A stretch of DNA of 64,000 nt. Source: CAWFQB01 sp965277875 (lineage in GTDB: Bacteria; Armatimonadota; Chthonomonadetes; Chthonomonadales; Chthonomonadaceae). Below, piece after piece: positions 41,775 through 51,074 of this stretch (positions within the stretch are counted from its first letter, which is position 1; each line of letters begins with the position of its first letter). The position numbers were made by a program, and so were the translations under genes. Location of the stretch: contig CBDIDV010000002.1 in NCBI GenBank assembly GCA_965277875.1, positions 5,022,001-5,086,000 of the forward strand. Reading direction: 5' to 3'. The notes beneath the pieces were generated by a model that did not search any database, had not been told where the DNA came from, and saw only the letters and a list, made by a program, of their open reading frames with translations.

Positions 41775-43121
41775 TTAGATCAGGGTGGTCAAGCGGCCTG
41801 TGCTGTCGCCGATGGTTTCGGCGTGGACCCCCATGCGGTCGAGCAGGGACAGGTACAGGTTGTTGAGCGGCGTGTTGGCCGCGAACTTGATGTGCTTGCC
41901 CTGCTTCAGCGTCCCCGCGCCGCCGCCCGCAAGCAGGATGGGCAGGTCGTCGTGGTTGTGGCGGTCGCCGTCGCCGATGCCCGCGCCGTATACGATCATG
42001 CTGTTGTCCAGCAGGGTGTTGCCGTCGGCCTCGCGGATGCTGTCCATCTTTTCGAGGAAGTAGGCCACCTGCTGCATGTGGTACTTGTTGATCTTGGCGA
42101 CCTGATCCAGCTTATGCTTGTCGCCGCCATGGTGCGACATGTCATGATGGCCTTCGGGTACGCCGATTTCCTTGTAGTTTCGGTTGCTGCCGTCGTTCGC
42201 CAGCATGAACGTGCAGATGCGCGTCAGGTCGGCCTGGAAAGCGAGAACCATCATGTCGGCCATCAGGCGGGCATGTTCGCCCATTTCACCCGGTACGCCG
42301 GTCGGGATTTTGGCGGCCAGGGACGGGTCGGCATTGATCTTCTCAACACGGGCCAGACGGTCCTCGATCTCGCGCACACCCGTGAAATACTCGTCCAGCT
42401 TGCTCTGGTCTTTGACGCCAAGCTGACGCTTGAGTTTGTTGGCGTCTTCCAGCACAAAGTCCAGAATGCTGCGCTTCAAGCCCTGTCGCCGCATACGCGA
42501 CTCGGCGGTCTCGCTCGGATCGCTGTTGCCGAACAGCCGCTCGAACACGGCGCGGGGATCAATCTCGTGCGCGTTCGGCGTACTTTCGCCACGCCATGAA
42601 ATTGACGAGGAGTACGCGCAGCTATAACCCGTGTCGCAGTTGCCGGCCATCGCGCCCCGTTCGCAGCCCAGTTCCAGGCTCTCAAAGGGTGTCCGCTTGC
42701 CGACCTTCATCGCGGCCAGTTGGTCAACCGAGATACCCGCCTTGATGTCCGCGCCATCCGTCTTGCGCGGGTGGCAGCCGGTCAGCCAGGTCGCCGCGCT
42801 GCGCGCATGGTCGCCGCCGCCGTCGCCCAGCGCGAAGGCGTTGTGCTGCGCCAACCCGGTCAGAACCGAGACCTTATTCTTGACGTTTTGCAGCGGGGCC
42901 AATGTGCCGCTGATCTCCAAGGCACCCTCTGCGGCGGGCGTCCATTCGGCCATATTGACGCCGTTGGGAACGAACAGGAACGCCATGCGGTTGGCGCGGG
43001 CGGCTTTCGCCCCCGTTTGCGCGAGCGCACCGGTCGGGAGAATGCCTTCGAGCATGGGCAGGGCCATTGCCGTTCCCAAACCGCGCAGAAACGTGCGTCG
43101 TGAATGCGGATCTATATTCAT
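41775..43121 (-). CDS. Tat-exported DUF1552 protein
   Basis: A 448-residue protein with a twin-arginine signal (SRRTFLRGLGTAMALPMLEG). The rest is DUF1552: NRMAFLFVPNGVNMAEWTP, ATWLTGCHP, ISVDQLAA, ELGCERG, and HHDMSHHGGD followed by FLEKMDSIREADGNTLLDNSMIVYG. DUF1552 genes nearly always follow DUF1587/1592-type cytochrome genes in planctomycetes, acidobacteria and similar groups, as here with a 6-bp gap. The fold resembles sulfatase-like DUF1501 proteins. Its role is unknown; I infer an extracytoplasmic oxidative or degradative pathway. Confidence 0.92.
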   Translation of the reverse strand: MNIDPHSRRTFLRGLGTAMALPMLEGILPTGALAQTGAKAARANRMAFLFVPNGVNMAEWTPAAEGALEISGTLAPLQNVKNKVSVLTGLAQHNAFALGDGGGDHARSAATWLTGCHPRKTDGADIKAGISVDQLAAMKVGKRTPFESLELGCERGAMAGNCDTGYSCAYSSSISWRGESTPNAHEIDPRAVFERLFGNSDPSETAESRMRRQGLKRSILDFVLEDANKLKRQLGVKDQSKLDEYFTGVREIEDRLARVEKINADPSLAAKIPTGVPGEMGEHARLMADMMVLAFQADLTRICTFMLANDGSNRNYKEIGVPEGHHDMSHHGGDKHKLDQVAKINKYHMQQVAYFLEKMDSIREADGNTLLDNSMIVYGAGIGDGDRHNHDDLPILLAGGGAGTLKQGKHIKFAANTPLNNLYLSLLDRMGVHAETIGDSTGRLTTLI

Positions 43122-43127
43122 GGTGGT

Positions 43128-45686
43128 CTATGCTCCTGTGTCCCCGCGCTGCTTGCGGAAGGGATCGCTCTGCACAATGGCGATAATCAAGGCTGAAAAT
43201 TTATAACCGTTTTTGGCGGTCGTGGCGACAATATCATCTACGGTACACTTGTCGGTTCGTTCGACGCCGCGCCCCAGGGCATACGTCGTCATCTTCTCCG
43301 CGAGGCAATGGACGAACTGCGTCTTCTTGCCTTTCAGGATCTGCTTTAACTGCGCGGGGCCGTTGAACTTCGCGCCGTCCGGCAGTACGCCGCTGCTGTC
43401 AATGCTCGTGTCGCCGTCGCGTGTACGCCATCCGCCCGTCGCGTCGTAGTTTTCCAGGCCGAAGCCTATAGGGTCCATGCGAGCATGGCAGCCGGCACAG
43501 GCCGGATTAGCGCGATGCTGCTCCATGCGCTGACGCAGTGTGCCGACAAGCGGCCCTTTTTTGTCGTCGGGCAGGTTGCCGACATTGGGCGGCGCGGACG
43601 GCAGGGGCGTACCGAGCAGGTTTTCCATGACCCACTTGCCGCGCTTCACCGGGCTGGTGCGCGTCGGGTTCGAGGTCACGGTCAGCAGGCTGGCCTGCGA
43701 CAGCAGCCCGCCGCGCTGGTCGCCCGTCAGAGTTACACGCCTAAAGTCGTCGCCTTTAACACCCTGTATGCCGTAGTGGTTCGCCATCGCCTCGTTCAGG
43801 TACGTGTAGTTGGCGTCCAGGAAGTTTAGCACACTCTGGTCTTCATGTACAATCGAGCTGAAGAACATTTCAGTCTCGGTCTTCATGCTCTGGCGCAGAT
43901 GGTCGTCGAAATCCGGGAACCGCTGCGTGTCGGGCGAGACGCCGTTGAGGTTGCGCAGTTGCAGCCACTGTCCGGCGAAGTTGTCGCCCAGCGCGTTCGA
44001 GCGCGGGTCTTTCAGCATCCGCTTCACCTGCGCGGCCAGAACGGTCGTGTCCTGCAGTTTGCCGTTCGCGGCCAGGTTAAACAGTTCGTCATCCGGCATG
44101 GACGACCACAAGAAGTACGACAGGCGCGAGGCCATTGCGAAATCGTTGAGCGGCCCCTTGTAGCTTGCGGCGGCAGTTGTTCTGTCGTTCGCGGCTTTGT
44201 CGTTTACGGTCGTGGCCGTGCGGCTCTCCTTTATAAACGCGATGCTCTTAACGCGGGCCTTGCCGCTCTTGCCGCCCGGTGTACTTGCCGCCGTGGGCGC
44301 ATACGTCTCGACACGGAACAGGAAATTGGGCGAACACATGGCCGCCGTCATGGCATACTCGATGCCCTTCTGGAACGTTTCGCCCTGCGAGTGGGCCAGC
44401 GTAACGTAGCGAACAAGGGCGTCCACCTCGGCTTTGGCGACGGGGCGGCGGTATGCGCGGCGCGCAAAGTCACTCAGGAACTTGCGCGCGGCCTGATCCC
44501 GCGTGGCCTCGTTCGGCTCGAAATCGCCCAGTTGCCTTTGCAGCGGCGACCGCGCGGACACACCGTTCAGCGGGCCGACGATCTCAATGGCGTTGACGTA
44601 CAGGTTCCGGTCGCGCTTGCGCGGGTTGGGTTCCTTGTCATTATAATAGTCATTGGTAAAGGTGACAGTAAAGCGATGCCTGCCCGCCGTTATGGGGACG
44701 CGCATTAGGTACGGCTGCGGGCTGCGGCGTTCGGCCTTGACCTCGACCGTTCCCAGGTCTTTGCCGTCCAGCTTGAACTGCATCTTAGCCGACTCATCAC
44801 CGGCCTTGTCTTGATGCGCGATCACGCGCAGGATGTAATCGCCGCCTTTGACATAGTTGTAATCCGTGCCGGCTTCCGAACCCGATGAGTTCAGCAGGGC
44901 GCGGTCGCCGCCATTGCTGCTCTGATTGACATAGGCAAGCTGAGCCGGATCAAAGCGCGCGGGCTTGACGAACTCGTCCGGGTTCTGGAACGCGGCATGG
45001 GCCACTTTTTCCGCCGCGCTGATGTACTTTTCCATGAGCAGGGGCGAGATACTCAGCACGTCGCCGATGTTGTCAAAGCCGTAGCCCGTATCGTCGTTGG
45101 GGAAAGCGTCGGCGGGGTGGATGTCCACGCCGCACAGGTCGCGCACCGTATTGTTGTATTCGGCGCGGTTCAGGCGGCGCAGGGTGACATGGCCCGGATC
45201 GTGCAGGGCGCAGGCCGCATTGGAGGCGGTCGTCTGCACCCATCCCGCAAGGGCGTCACGCTGCGCTTTGGTCGGGGCGGGCATTTCGGCGGGCGGCATG
45301 TGACCGCTGCCGACGTTTTGCGCCACGCGATCCCACAGGTCGCCGGCTTTCAGAACGCTGGCCGCGTCTTTGTAGCCCGACAGGTCTATGCCCGCCTGCG
45401 CGCTCGGCCCATTGTGGCAGGAAACGCAGTATTTCTGCACCAGGGGCAGCACGTCATGGCTGAACCCGGCCTGCGGACTGACGGCGATGCTGACCGCGCT
45501 TGCCTTGGCCGCGCCGCTTTTGCCGGACTTGGCATTGGGCTGGGACATGGCGGCGGCGTACAGCAGGGTACTGGCCGGCAGCAGGCCCGCAATCAGCAGA
45601 TTGCGTGTGCGAATACCGTTGCGGCTGGGAACGCGCCTGCCGCTAAAGGAAATGCTGAATATATTCATCAGTTTGTTGTTACGCAA
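43128..45686 (-). CDS. DUF1587/DUF1592/DUF1588/DUF1585 cytochrome-type protein
   Basis: An 852-residue exported protein. A heme site CVSCH (87-91) marks a cytochrome c-like domain (YCVSCHNG, SGHMPPAEMPAPT). DUF1587 (LRRLNRAEYNNTVRDLCGVD), a carbohydrate-binding-like part (about 250-370), DUF1592 (FLSDFARRAYRRPVAKAEVDALV), DUF1588 (TSPVKRGKWVMENLLG, CAGCHARMDPIGFGLENYDA) and DUF1585 (GADFFVHCLAEK-like KTQFVHCLAEKMTTYALGRG) follow. TTG at 45686 with GAGG upstream is a likely start; ATG at 45668 is the alternative. It is the first gene of a pair with DUF1552 and has a TTTANCGNTAAA site in its promoter. Confidence 0.93.
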   Translation of the reverse strand: MRNNKLMNIFSISFSGRRVPSRNGIRTRNLLIAGLLPASTLLYAAAMSQPNAKSGKSGAAKASAVSIAVSPQAGFSHDVLPLVQKYCVSCHNGPSAQAGIDLSGYKDAASVLKAGDLWDRVAQNVGSGHMPPAEMPAPTKAQRDALAGWVQTTASNAACALHDPGHVTLRRLNRAEYNNTVRDLCGVDIHPADAFPNDDTGYGFDNIGDVLSISPLLMEKYISAAEKVAHAAFQNPDEFVKPARFDPAQLAYVNQSSNGGDRALLNSSGSEAGTDYNYVKGGDYILRVIAHQDKAGDESAKMQFKLDGKDLGTVEVKAERRSPQPYLMRVPITAGRHRFTVTFTNDYYNDKEPNPRKRDRNLYVNAIEIVGPLNGVSARSPLQRQLGDFEPNEATRDQAARKFLSDFARRAYRRPVAKAEVDALVRYVTLAHSQGETFQKGIEYAMTAAMCSPNFLFRVETYAPTAASTPGGKSGKARVKSIAFIKESRTATTVNDKAANDRTTAAASYKGPLNDFAMASRLSYFLWSSMPDDELFNLAANGKLQDTTVLAAQVKRMLKDPRSNALGDNFAGQWLQLRNLNGVSPDTQRFPDFDDHLRQSMKTETEMFFSSIVHEDQSVLNFLDANYTYLNEAMANHYGIQGVKGDDFRRVTLTGDQRGGLLSQASLLTVTSNPTRTSPVKRGKWVMENLLGTPLPSAPPNVGNLPDDKKGPLVGTLRQRMEQHRANPACAGCHARMDPIGFGLENYDATGGWRTRDGDTSIDSSGVLPDGAKFNGPAQLKQILKGKKTQFVHCLAEKMTTYALGRGVERTDKCTVDDIVATTAKNGYKFSALIIAIVQSDPFRKQRGDTGA

Positions 45687-45771
45687 ACGAGTAACCTCAT
45701 TATCGGGTCTGTGCCGTCACGCTGCAAGACCATGTCTTACGCGAGCGCAGCGGCTTGTTTGGAACTATTCC

Positions 45772-45838
45772 ATTTTACCACGCAAACAGCAGGGCAGGAT
45801 GGCAAAACAAGCCTGCCGCTAAAGATTTAACGCTAAAT
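45772..45838 (-). promoter_or_regulatory. Promoter and palindromic operator of the DUF1592-DUF1552 operon
   Basis: Operator ATTTAACGCTAAAT at 45825-45838, centre 45831.5. On the minus strand TAAAAT (45772-45777) lies 54.5 bp from that centre, the same distance as at both pseudopilin promoters. The hexamer at the -35 place (45795-45800) is poor, so the promoter may need an activator. Confidence 0.55.
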
Positions 45839-46122
45839 TTATTTATAGTCTATTCGATTATCGGTTAGTGAACGGCGCGATTCGAGTATACAATGTACGA
45901 CGCCTGCCTGTCGGAGGAGTGTTGCCGCCATTTTTGGCAGGCGAAATCATGCCTGTCCCCTGGTGAGACAATTGAATCGAAGATTTGTAACACGAACAAC
46001 AGGGTTCATATTTGCCTGGAAATAGGCGGGGGCGGTAGAGTTAGGCTGGACGTGGCAGCCTGAACCGGGGGCGTCATGAGAACGTTTTTCAAAGGCTGGG
46101 AGATATTTCAGCTACTGAGTCC
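45839..46122 (+). other. Gap without a recognised gene
   Basis: Contains a plus-strand -10-like TATACA near 45897 and a possible stem CGCCTGCC with GGCAGGCG about 35 bp apart, which could belong to a small RNA. An open frame from 46076 overlaps the antisense of a real gene and lacks protein character. Confidence 0.3.
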
Positions 46123-46153
46123 AATCGCCCCGGAACAGGGTTCCGGGGCGATT
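46123..46153. terminator. Hairpin at the end of the 46.3-kb gene
   Basis: A perfect 14-bp stem with a three-base loop. No T-run follows on either strand, so it may act as a weak terminator or 3' stabiliser. Confidence 0.6.
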
Positions 46154-46261
46154 GCTGCTGCATCCAATGTTGTATCGTCGGCGTGTAAGTTTATCAGCTT
46201 CTTCAGCCCGCCGCCTCTTTCGTTCCGTTCGACTAGACGGGCGTTGAGGCTGACGCATTCC

Positions 46262-47032
46262 CTACTGGGTATTGGGCCTCTCACCCTTGGCGTAGATGTT
46301 TGCAGGGTCGGGCGTCCAGAACTCCCGGCCCTGAGCATCGTGGGTCAGGTAATAGGCTGTGATACGCAAACTTCCGTCCTTTTGCTTCGCTGCATGGCTC
46401 AACTGCACCTCTAGATTTCCGTTCGTGGTCGGCCCCAGGATGCGCCCGCTGACAATGTCGTCGTATGACCCCACGTTCTCCAGAGCGTGGCCCTGATTGG
46501 ATAGGTATTGTGCGGCGCCCGTGCTTTGTGTCGGAGTAGGCTGTTTCTGAGTAGCCCGCGAGGCAACCGAATTCCGGGCGGGGTCAAGGTGAATAATCTT
46601 GATCGCGGTACGATTGCCTTGCTTGTCAAGCACGAAGAGGGTGCAGCCCTGGAACGCGACATCCAACACTTCGATGCTAAAGGACATCTCGCCAGTTTTG
46701 CCGGGTGTGATCGCGCCGAACGTTGGTTGGCGATGTGTCCACAGAACGTTGCGCTGACCTGCTTTGGTCACAATGACGTAAGAGTAGGCATACAGATGAT
46801 TGGAGATGATAACTCCAGGCGATGTCCGCGATATTTCGTTTAGCTCGACTGCCTGTTTCGGAGGCGTCACGATTGATAATTCCTCGCATATCACGATCAG
46901 CTTCTTCGTGGAGGAAAGCGGCTTCTCGAAGATCGTCACGGCGTGACCCGGCTCGACTGCGGACTTGACGGGCTGCTGCGCCAGGCATAGAGTGGCCAGC
47001 AACGTCTTGACGATAAACAATCGTGCATTCAT
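46262..47032 (-). CDS. Exported hypothetical protein
   Basis: A 256-residue protein. MNARLFIVKTLLATLCLAQQ is a signal peptide. The mature part has beta-rich segments (HAVTIFEKPLSSTKKLIVICEELSIV, FSIEVLDVAFQGCTLFVLDKQGNRTAIKIIHL) and a C-terminal SGRILGPTTNGNLEVQLSHAAKQKDGSLRITAYYL. No family recognised. GAGGAG precedes the ATG at 47032. Confidence 0.7.
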   Translation of the reverse strand: MNARLFIVKTLLATLCLAQQPVKSAVEPGHAVTIFEKPLSSTKKLIVICEELSIVTPPKQAVELNEISRTSPGVIISNHLYAYSYVIVTKAGQRNVLWTHRQPTFGAITPGKTGEMSFSIEVLDVAFQGCTLFVLDKQGNRTAIKIIHLDPARNSVASRATQKQPTPTQSTGAAQYLSNQGHALENVGSYDDIVSGRILGPTTNGNLEVQLSHAAKQKDGSLRITAYYLTHDAQGREFWTPDPANIYAKGERPNTQ

Positions 47033-47396
47033 CTTGCTTCTCCTCATGGCCGCCAATACGTTGTATCCCATTTCTATCCCATAATGTCCGGAGCGAGGTT
47101 AGTGTCACTGCTTGAGGAACATACGCAAACGGCACACCAAAATTATCGATGTATAGAGATCGATGTGTAAAGGAGTATACTCCGGGCAACGAATGCTTTT
47201 GCCATGTGGTTCTCGCGGTCAGCCAGTCGGCGTCACTGCACTTGTACGCAGTAGACGGATCGTAAAGCGCATAAGTTTGGATCGTTTGAAATCTTCTAGA
47301 GTTTGCACTCTAACCACGTATGAGAATGAGCGTAAAGAACTATTTGCGTTCATTCGCGTTCATTTGCGGCTATCAGCATTAGGAGAGGGGCGCGTA
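47033..47396. other. Intergenic gap with a degenerate 10-bp repeat
   Basis: Upstream regions of two divergent genes. Near 47345-47370 CGCGTTCATT-like units repeat about twice, in the style of other tandem-unit repeats in the window but without a paired arm. Nothing else is recognised. Confidence 0.4.
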
Positions 47397-48041
47397 TTGG
47401 AGCCAAAACGAAATTGGGTGCGGGAGCCGTTCAGCGGCCTGTCGCACGGCATCGGGGCTGTGCTTTCGATATTGGGGCTGCTTGTGCTGCTTGTGCTGGC
47501 GCATGGCAGGCTGTGGCATTCGGTCGGATTCGGCATTTATGGCGCAAGCCTGATCGCGCTGTATGCGGCGAGCGCGGCCTATCACAGCCTGCATGTCTCG
47601 GAGCGCGGCCTGCACCGCCTGATGCTGTGCGACCACGGGGCCATTTTCCTGCTGATCGCGGGGACGTATGCGCCTCTGTGTCTGGTGACGCTCAGGGCAG
47701 GGTGGGGGCCGCGCCTGCTGGCGATGGAATACGGGCTGGCCGCGCTGGGTATTTCGTGCGTGTTTCTCTTCAACAGCAAGCCGGAATGGCTGCGCGTTGT
47801 GCTGTATATGGGCATGGGCTGGCTGGCCCTGCTCGCGCTGCCCGCCCTGCGCGCTTTATTGCCCCCTGCCGCCGTGGGCTGGCTGGTCGGCGGCGGCGTA
47901 CTGTATACGGTGGGGGTGGTGTTTTACGCCACGAATCGGCCCCGCCTGTGGCCCGGCAAGTTCGGCGCGCATGACCTGTGGCACGTCTTTGTAATGGCGG
48001 GCAGCGCGTGTCATTTCGTGATGATGCTTTTCCTGGTCTGA
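47397..48041 (+). CDS. Hemolysin III family membrane protein
   Basis: A 214-residue protein with seven membrane helices and the conserved residues of the HlyIII/PAQR family: REPFSGLSHGIGAV at the N-terminus, AYHSLHVSERGLHRLMLCDHGAIFLLIAGTYAP and, near the end, FGAHDLWHVFVMAGSACHF with metal-ligand His. Members may be zinc-dependent membrane hydrolases; haemolysis is not general. TTG at 47397 with AGGAGAGG eight bases upstream is the best start. Confidence 0.9.
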   Translation: MEPKRNWVREPFSGLSHGIGAVLSILGLLVLLVLAHGRLWHSVGFGIYGASLIALYAASAAYHSLHVSERGLHRLMLCDHGAIFLLIAGTYAPLCLVTLRAGWGPRLLAMEYGLAALGISCVFLFNSKPEWLRVVLYMGMGWLALLALPALRALLPPAAVGWLVGGGVLYTVGVVFYATNRPRLWPGKFGAHDLWHVFVMAGSACHFVMMLFLV

Positions 48042-48130
48042 AGGTGGATTTCAGGCGCGTCCCGGCAAATATTTTAGGTTATCGCGGTACATTGTCTTGA
48101 ATATTTCCTGCACGTCGGTAACATCTGTGT

Positions 48131-48391
48131 TATAATAAGGGTATCTGTTCGATGACTTGAAATAGCGGATTGAACCTCGACCGAATGTGGCTTCCGAAAC
48201 GGCTCTTGTAGTGCGGTTCCGTAGTGCTTCTCCTTCAGGCTCCTTCTTGTATCTTTCCTGACTTTTGCACAGATGGTGGAGATAATGACAAGCTCCATCC
48301 GCTTCTGGCAGCGCGTTTGGGCGTGTGCAAACCCCAGCGCTGGCATAACCTTTTCCCAATTGCGGGAAAGAAAAGAAAAGGAGCCATTAAC
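48131..48391 (+). promoter_or_regulatory. Promoter and long leader of the RRM gene
   Basis: TATAAT at 48131-48136 gives a leader of about 250 nt before the RRM start, as is common for cold-shock mRNAs. No known RNA element is recognised in it. Confidence 0.45.
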
Positions 48392-48787
48392 ATGGCAACA
48401 CGTATCTATGTGGGCGGCCTGCCCTACTCGGCGACCGACCAGGATCTGGAGAACCTGTTCGCGGCCTCCGGCACAGTGACTTCGGCGAGCGTCGTAACGG
48501 ACAAGTACACGGGCCAGGCCAAGGGCTTCGGCTTTGTGGAAATGTCCACGGACGCGGAAGCGGCCTCGGCTATCTCGGCGCTTAACGGCACCCTGATGGG
48601 CGGACGCACGCTCACGGTCAACGAGGCCAAGCCCCGCGAAGATCGTCCTCGTGGCGGTGGCGGTGGCTACGGCGGTGGCGGTGGCTACGGCGGCGGTGGC
48701 GGCGGTCGTGACAGCGGCGGTGGCGGTGGCTACGGCGGCGGCGGCGGCGGCGGCAGCCGTGACGGCGGCGGTCGTGGTCGCTGGTAG
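48392..48787 (+). CDS. Glycine-rich RRM RNA-binding protein
   Basis: A 131-residue protein with one RRM: RNP2 IYVGGL (5-10) and RNP1 KGFGFVEM, then a Gly-rich tail (GGGGGYGGGGGY with RD and RGRW). It resembles the cold-inducible Rbp proteins of cyanobacteria and other bacteria that bind single-stranded RNA. AAAAGGAG precedes the ATG. A long leader and a strong terminator make it a single unit. Confidence 0.94.
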   Translation: MATRIYVGGLPYSATDQDLENLFAASGTVTSASVVTDKYTGQAKGFGFVEMSTDAEAASAISALNGTLMGGRTLTVNEAKPREDRPRGGGGGYGGGGGYGGGGGGRDSGGGGGYGGGGGGGSRDGGGRGRW

Positions 48788-48885
48788 TTTCCAGCGTCGG
48801 CGCGGATCAATCTGCGGTTTGTTTTAGGTCGTTCCTCGGAGCAGCGCCGAACAAAACCTGGATAAACTCTGCGCGAACAAAATAG

Positions 48886-48920
48886 AAACAGGCCGAAAGC
48901 AAATCGCTTTCGGCCTGTTT
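48886..48920 (+). terminator. Terminator of the RRM gene
   Basis: A perfect 15-bp stem (48886-48900 with 48906-48920), five-base loop, and a T-rich 3' side. Confidence 0.9.
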
Positions 48921-48947
48921 GTCTTTGCCTATGTTCCTCTGTCTGAC

Positions 48948-49093
48948 TGTCTTGAACTGTGATTTATATGAATAGTATGATGGGCTACGATGAGATGCGC
49001 TGTTGGATGAAGTTTGTCTTTCAATATGGCAGACAAGAGTTCAAGACAGCATCATAGTCATCACAGTAGTCAGACGCATCACAGTTCAAGACA
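48948..49093. repeat. Imperfect inverted repeat before the CpsB-like gene
   Basis: The outer 16 bp are perfect: TGTCTTGAACTGTGAT at 48948-48963 and its complement at 49078-49093. Inward the arms pair only in part. The sequence TGTCTTGAACTG is shared with the repeat at 49978-50124 on the other side of the gene. Confidence 0.8.
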
Positions 49094-49152
49094 AAGGCAG
49101 CCGTGCAACCCGACGCGCGCACCCTGCGTAATGCAGGAGAAAAGGAGGCGGC

Positions 49153-49971
49153 ATGAACTCTGTTTCTACTTCTGCAATGATGCAGGATCAGGACGACGCG
49201 ACGCAGGCATTGAAAGAAGAACCCCGCCGATTTAGCGGCGGCGCGGACATCCACTCGCACCCGCTGCCGGGTATTGACGACGGGGCCGCGACCCTGCATG
49301 ACAGCGTCGCTATGCTGTGCCTTGCGGCCCGCTACGGCACGACGCTGATGGTCGCCACGCCGCACCGCTGGTTCGGCAAGGTCGAAAACACGCCCGAACT
49401 GCTGCTGCGGCTGACCCATGAGGTAAATGAAGCCGTTGCCCAAACCCGCTGCGGCCAGTTTATCCGCGTGATCGCCGGTCAGGAGGTCCCCTTGCGGCCC
49501 GAAACCGCCCAGGAACTGACACACCGCCGGCTGCTCACATTCGGCGACGCGGGCAAATACATCCTTGTCGAACCGCCCTTCGACCATCTGCCCGACTGGA
49601 CGGTATCGGCCCTCGCGACCATCAGGGCCGTGGGCGTCACCCCGGTTCTGGCGCACCCCGAACGCTGCGCGGGCATACAGCGCGACCCTGCCGCTCTGCG
49701 CGACATCGCCGCCACAGGCGCATTGATCCAACTGACTGCCATGAGCGTCGAGGGCGTCAACGGCGAGCGGGCCGAAGCCACCGCCCGCTGGATACTGGAA
49801 AACGGACTGGCAACCGTGATTGCCTCCGACAGCCACTCACCCACGCGCTGGCGTCCCCCGACCATGCGCGGCGCGTACCATGTCGCCCGCCGCGATTATG
49901 GCCTTGCCCTTGCCCGCAGCTTGTGCATAGACAATCCGCGCGCCATCGCCCTGAGCCAGCCTTTGCCCTAA
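49153..49971 (+). CDS. CpsB/CapC-type tyrosine phosphatase (PHP fold)
   Basis: A 272-residue manganese-dependent phosphatase of the PHP family. Metal ligands lie in DIHSHPLPGIDDG (Asp32, His34, His36); further motifs are VATPHRWFG, IAGQEVPL, ILVEPPF, VLAHPERC and IASDSHSP. CpsB-type enzymes dephosphorylate the tyrosine kinase that controls capsule or exopolysaccharide export; no such kinase is in the window. GGAGG precedes the ATG. Inverted repeats stand on both sides of the gene. Confidence 0.9.
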   Translation: MNSVSTSAMMQDQDDATQALKEEPRRFSGGADIHSHPLPGIDDGAATLHDSVAMLCLAARYGTTLMVATPHRWFGKVENTPELLLRLTHEVNEAVAQTRCGQFIRVIAGQEVPLRPETAQELTHRRLLTFGDAGKYILVEPPFDHLPDWTVSALATIRAVGVTPVLAHPERCAGIQRDPAALRDIAATGALIQLTAMSVEGVNGERAEATARWILENGLATVIASDSHSPTRWRPPTMRGAYHVARRDYGLALARSLCIDNPRAIALSQPLP

Positions 49972-49977
49972 ACTTTC

Positions 49978-50124
49978 TTGTCTTGAACTGGGATTTTTGG
50001 GATTTGTAGGAATACTATGATTTCCGGTTGGAAGTCTGGTCTGTGGTGTCGAGGAGGGGCTGTAATGAACAGGACAGCCAATCATAGTATTCCCACAAAT
50101 CCCAAAAATCCCAGTTCAAGACAA
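49978..50124. repeat. Long inverted repeat after the CpsB-like gene
   Basis: Arms 49978-50022 and 50080-50124, 45 bp each, pair with a single mismatch around a 57-nt loop. The arm holds GGGATTTTT and GGGATTTGT units. It would form a very stable cruciform or RNA hairpin between two convergent genes. Confidence 0.92.
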
Positions 50125-50133
50125 ACACGAACA

Positions 50134-51000
50134 TCAGTGCAGGCGCAGTTCCTGTTGCTCGGCCTGCCGCGCTTCGTGAGTAATAAATATCGGCTGTGCG
50201 ACGGCTTGTGTCTCAGCTTCGGAGGCGGGAACGCGCAGCAGTTCATCGGCGTGAAGAGCGCAGGCGGGCTGCTCTGAGGCAGGGCGCAGCAGCATTTCTA
50301 CGGGTGTCATGCTGCTGTCTGAGGCGCGCAGCAGGGTCTGCGTTTGCCGCTGATTTTCCGCGCGCAGGCGCAGGTACGACAGGCACGTTTCCGCCGCCTG
50401 CCTGACTTCCGGCTGTCCGGCAGCTTTGCCCTTTCCCTCTGCCATCTCCTCGACGAGCGCCAGCGAACTCGCGTCCCCGACCTGCTGTAACGCCTGCAAA
50501 ATAGCGATACGCAGGCGGGCCGCGCCGTGTCTCTTCAGCTCCAGATCATTTCGCAAGGCACGGTTTAGAAGAGCATAATGCTCCAGCTTGAGCAGGGCCG
50601 CGTCGGACGCCTGCAGGCGGGGCAGCAAACCGCACAGGGCATTGGCGGCAGTTACCTGAAGGTTCTGGTCTTTGTATCCCAGCGCAGTGACAAGAAACGG
50701 CACGGCGCGAATATCGTTAAATGTCGCCAGCGCCTGTATGCCCTTACGCTGCTTTGCCGAAACCGCGAACATACCCACCGTGATACCCACAATGGGGCCG
50801 ATAAGATTGCCGACACCGGCAAAATGGATGTGGGCTAGAACCAGCATCAGCATTATTACGCAGAAAACCAATCCATAGACCGCCAGAACGATACGGCGAT
50901 TTTTGCGCCGCCCCAGCGAATTGCGCTGCTCTTCGGCCAGAATGTTTAGCAGGTCTTCAAACGACTCGTATTCCAACGGCTCGTCTCTTTTGCGTCTCAT
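50134..51000 (-). CDS. Membrane protein with HEAT-like helical repeats
   Basis: A 288-residue protein: a charged N-terminus, two membrane helices (about 37-60 and 65-82), then a helical region with HEAT-like pairs (DIRAVPFLVTALGYKDQNLQV, TAANALCGLLPRL, LRIAILQALQQVGDASSLALVEEM) and a Gln-rich tail. HEAT repeats bind proteins; the partner is unknown. It lies 74 bp downstream of metF on the same strand. Confidence 0.7.
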   Translation of the reverse strand: MRRKRDEPLEYESFEDLLNILAEEQRNSLGRRKNRRIVLAVYGLVFCVIMLMLVLAHIHFAGVGNLIGPIVGITVGMFAVSAKQRKGIQALATFNDIRAVPFLVTALGYKDQNLQVTAANALCGLLPRLQASDAALLKLEHYALLNRALRNDLELKRHGAARLRIAILQALQQVGDASSLALVEEMAEGKGKAAGQPEVRQAAETCLSYLRLRAENQRQTQTLLRASDSSMTPVEMLLRPASEQPACALHADELLRVPASEAETQAVAQPIFITHEARQAEQQELRLH

Positions 51001-51074
51001 AATGCCGCTCCCGTATCAAAGCGTTCCACTGGTAAACGAATTCTGCCGTTTGCCAAAGCAAGTGGCGCGGCAAA

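Noticed and set aside
46076..46414. Plus-strand open frame of 112 codons
   Set aside because: It spans a hairpin and the antisense of a secreted-protein gene, with no protein-like features.
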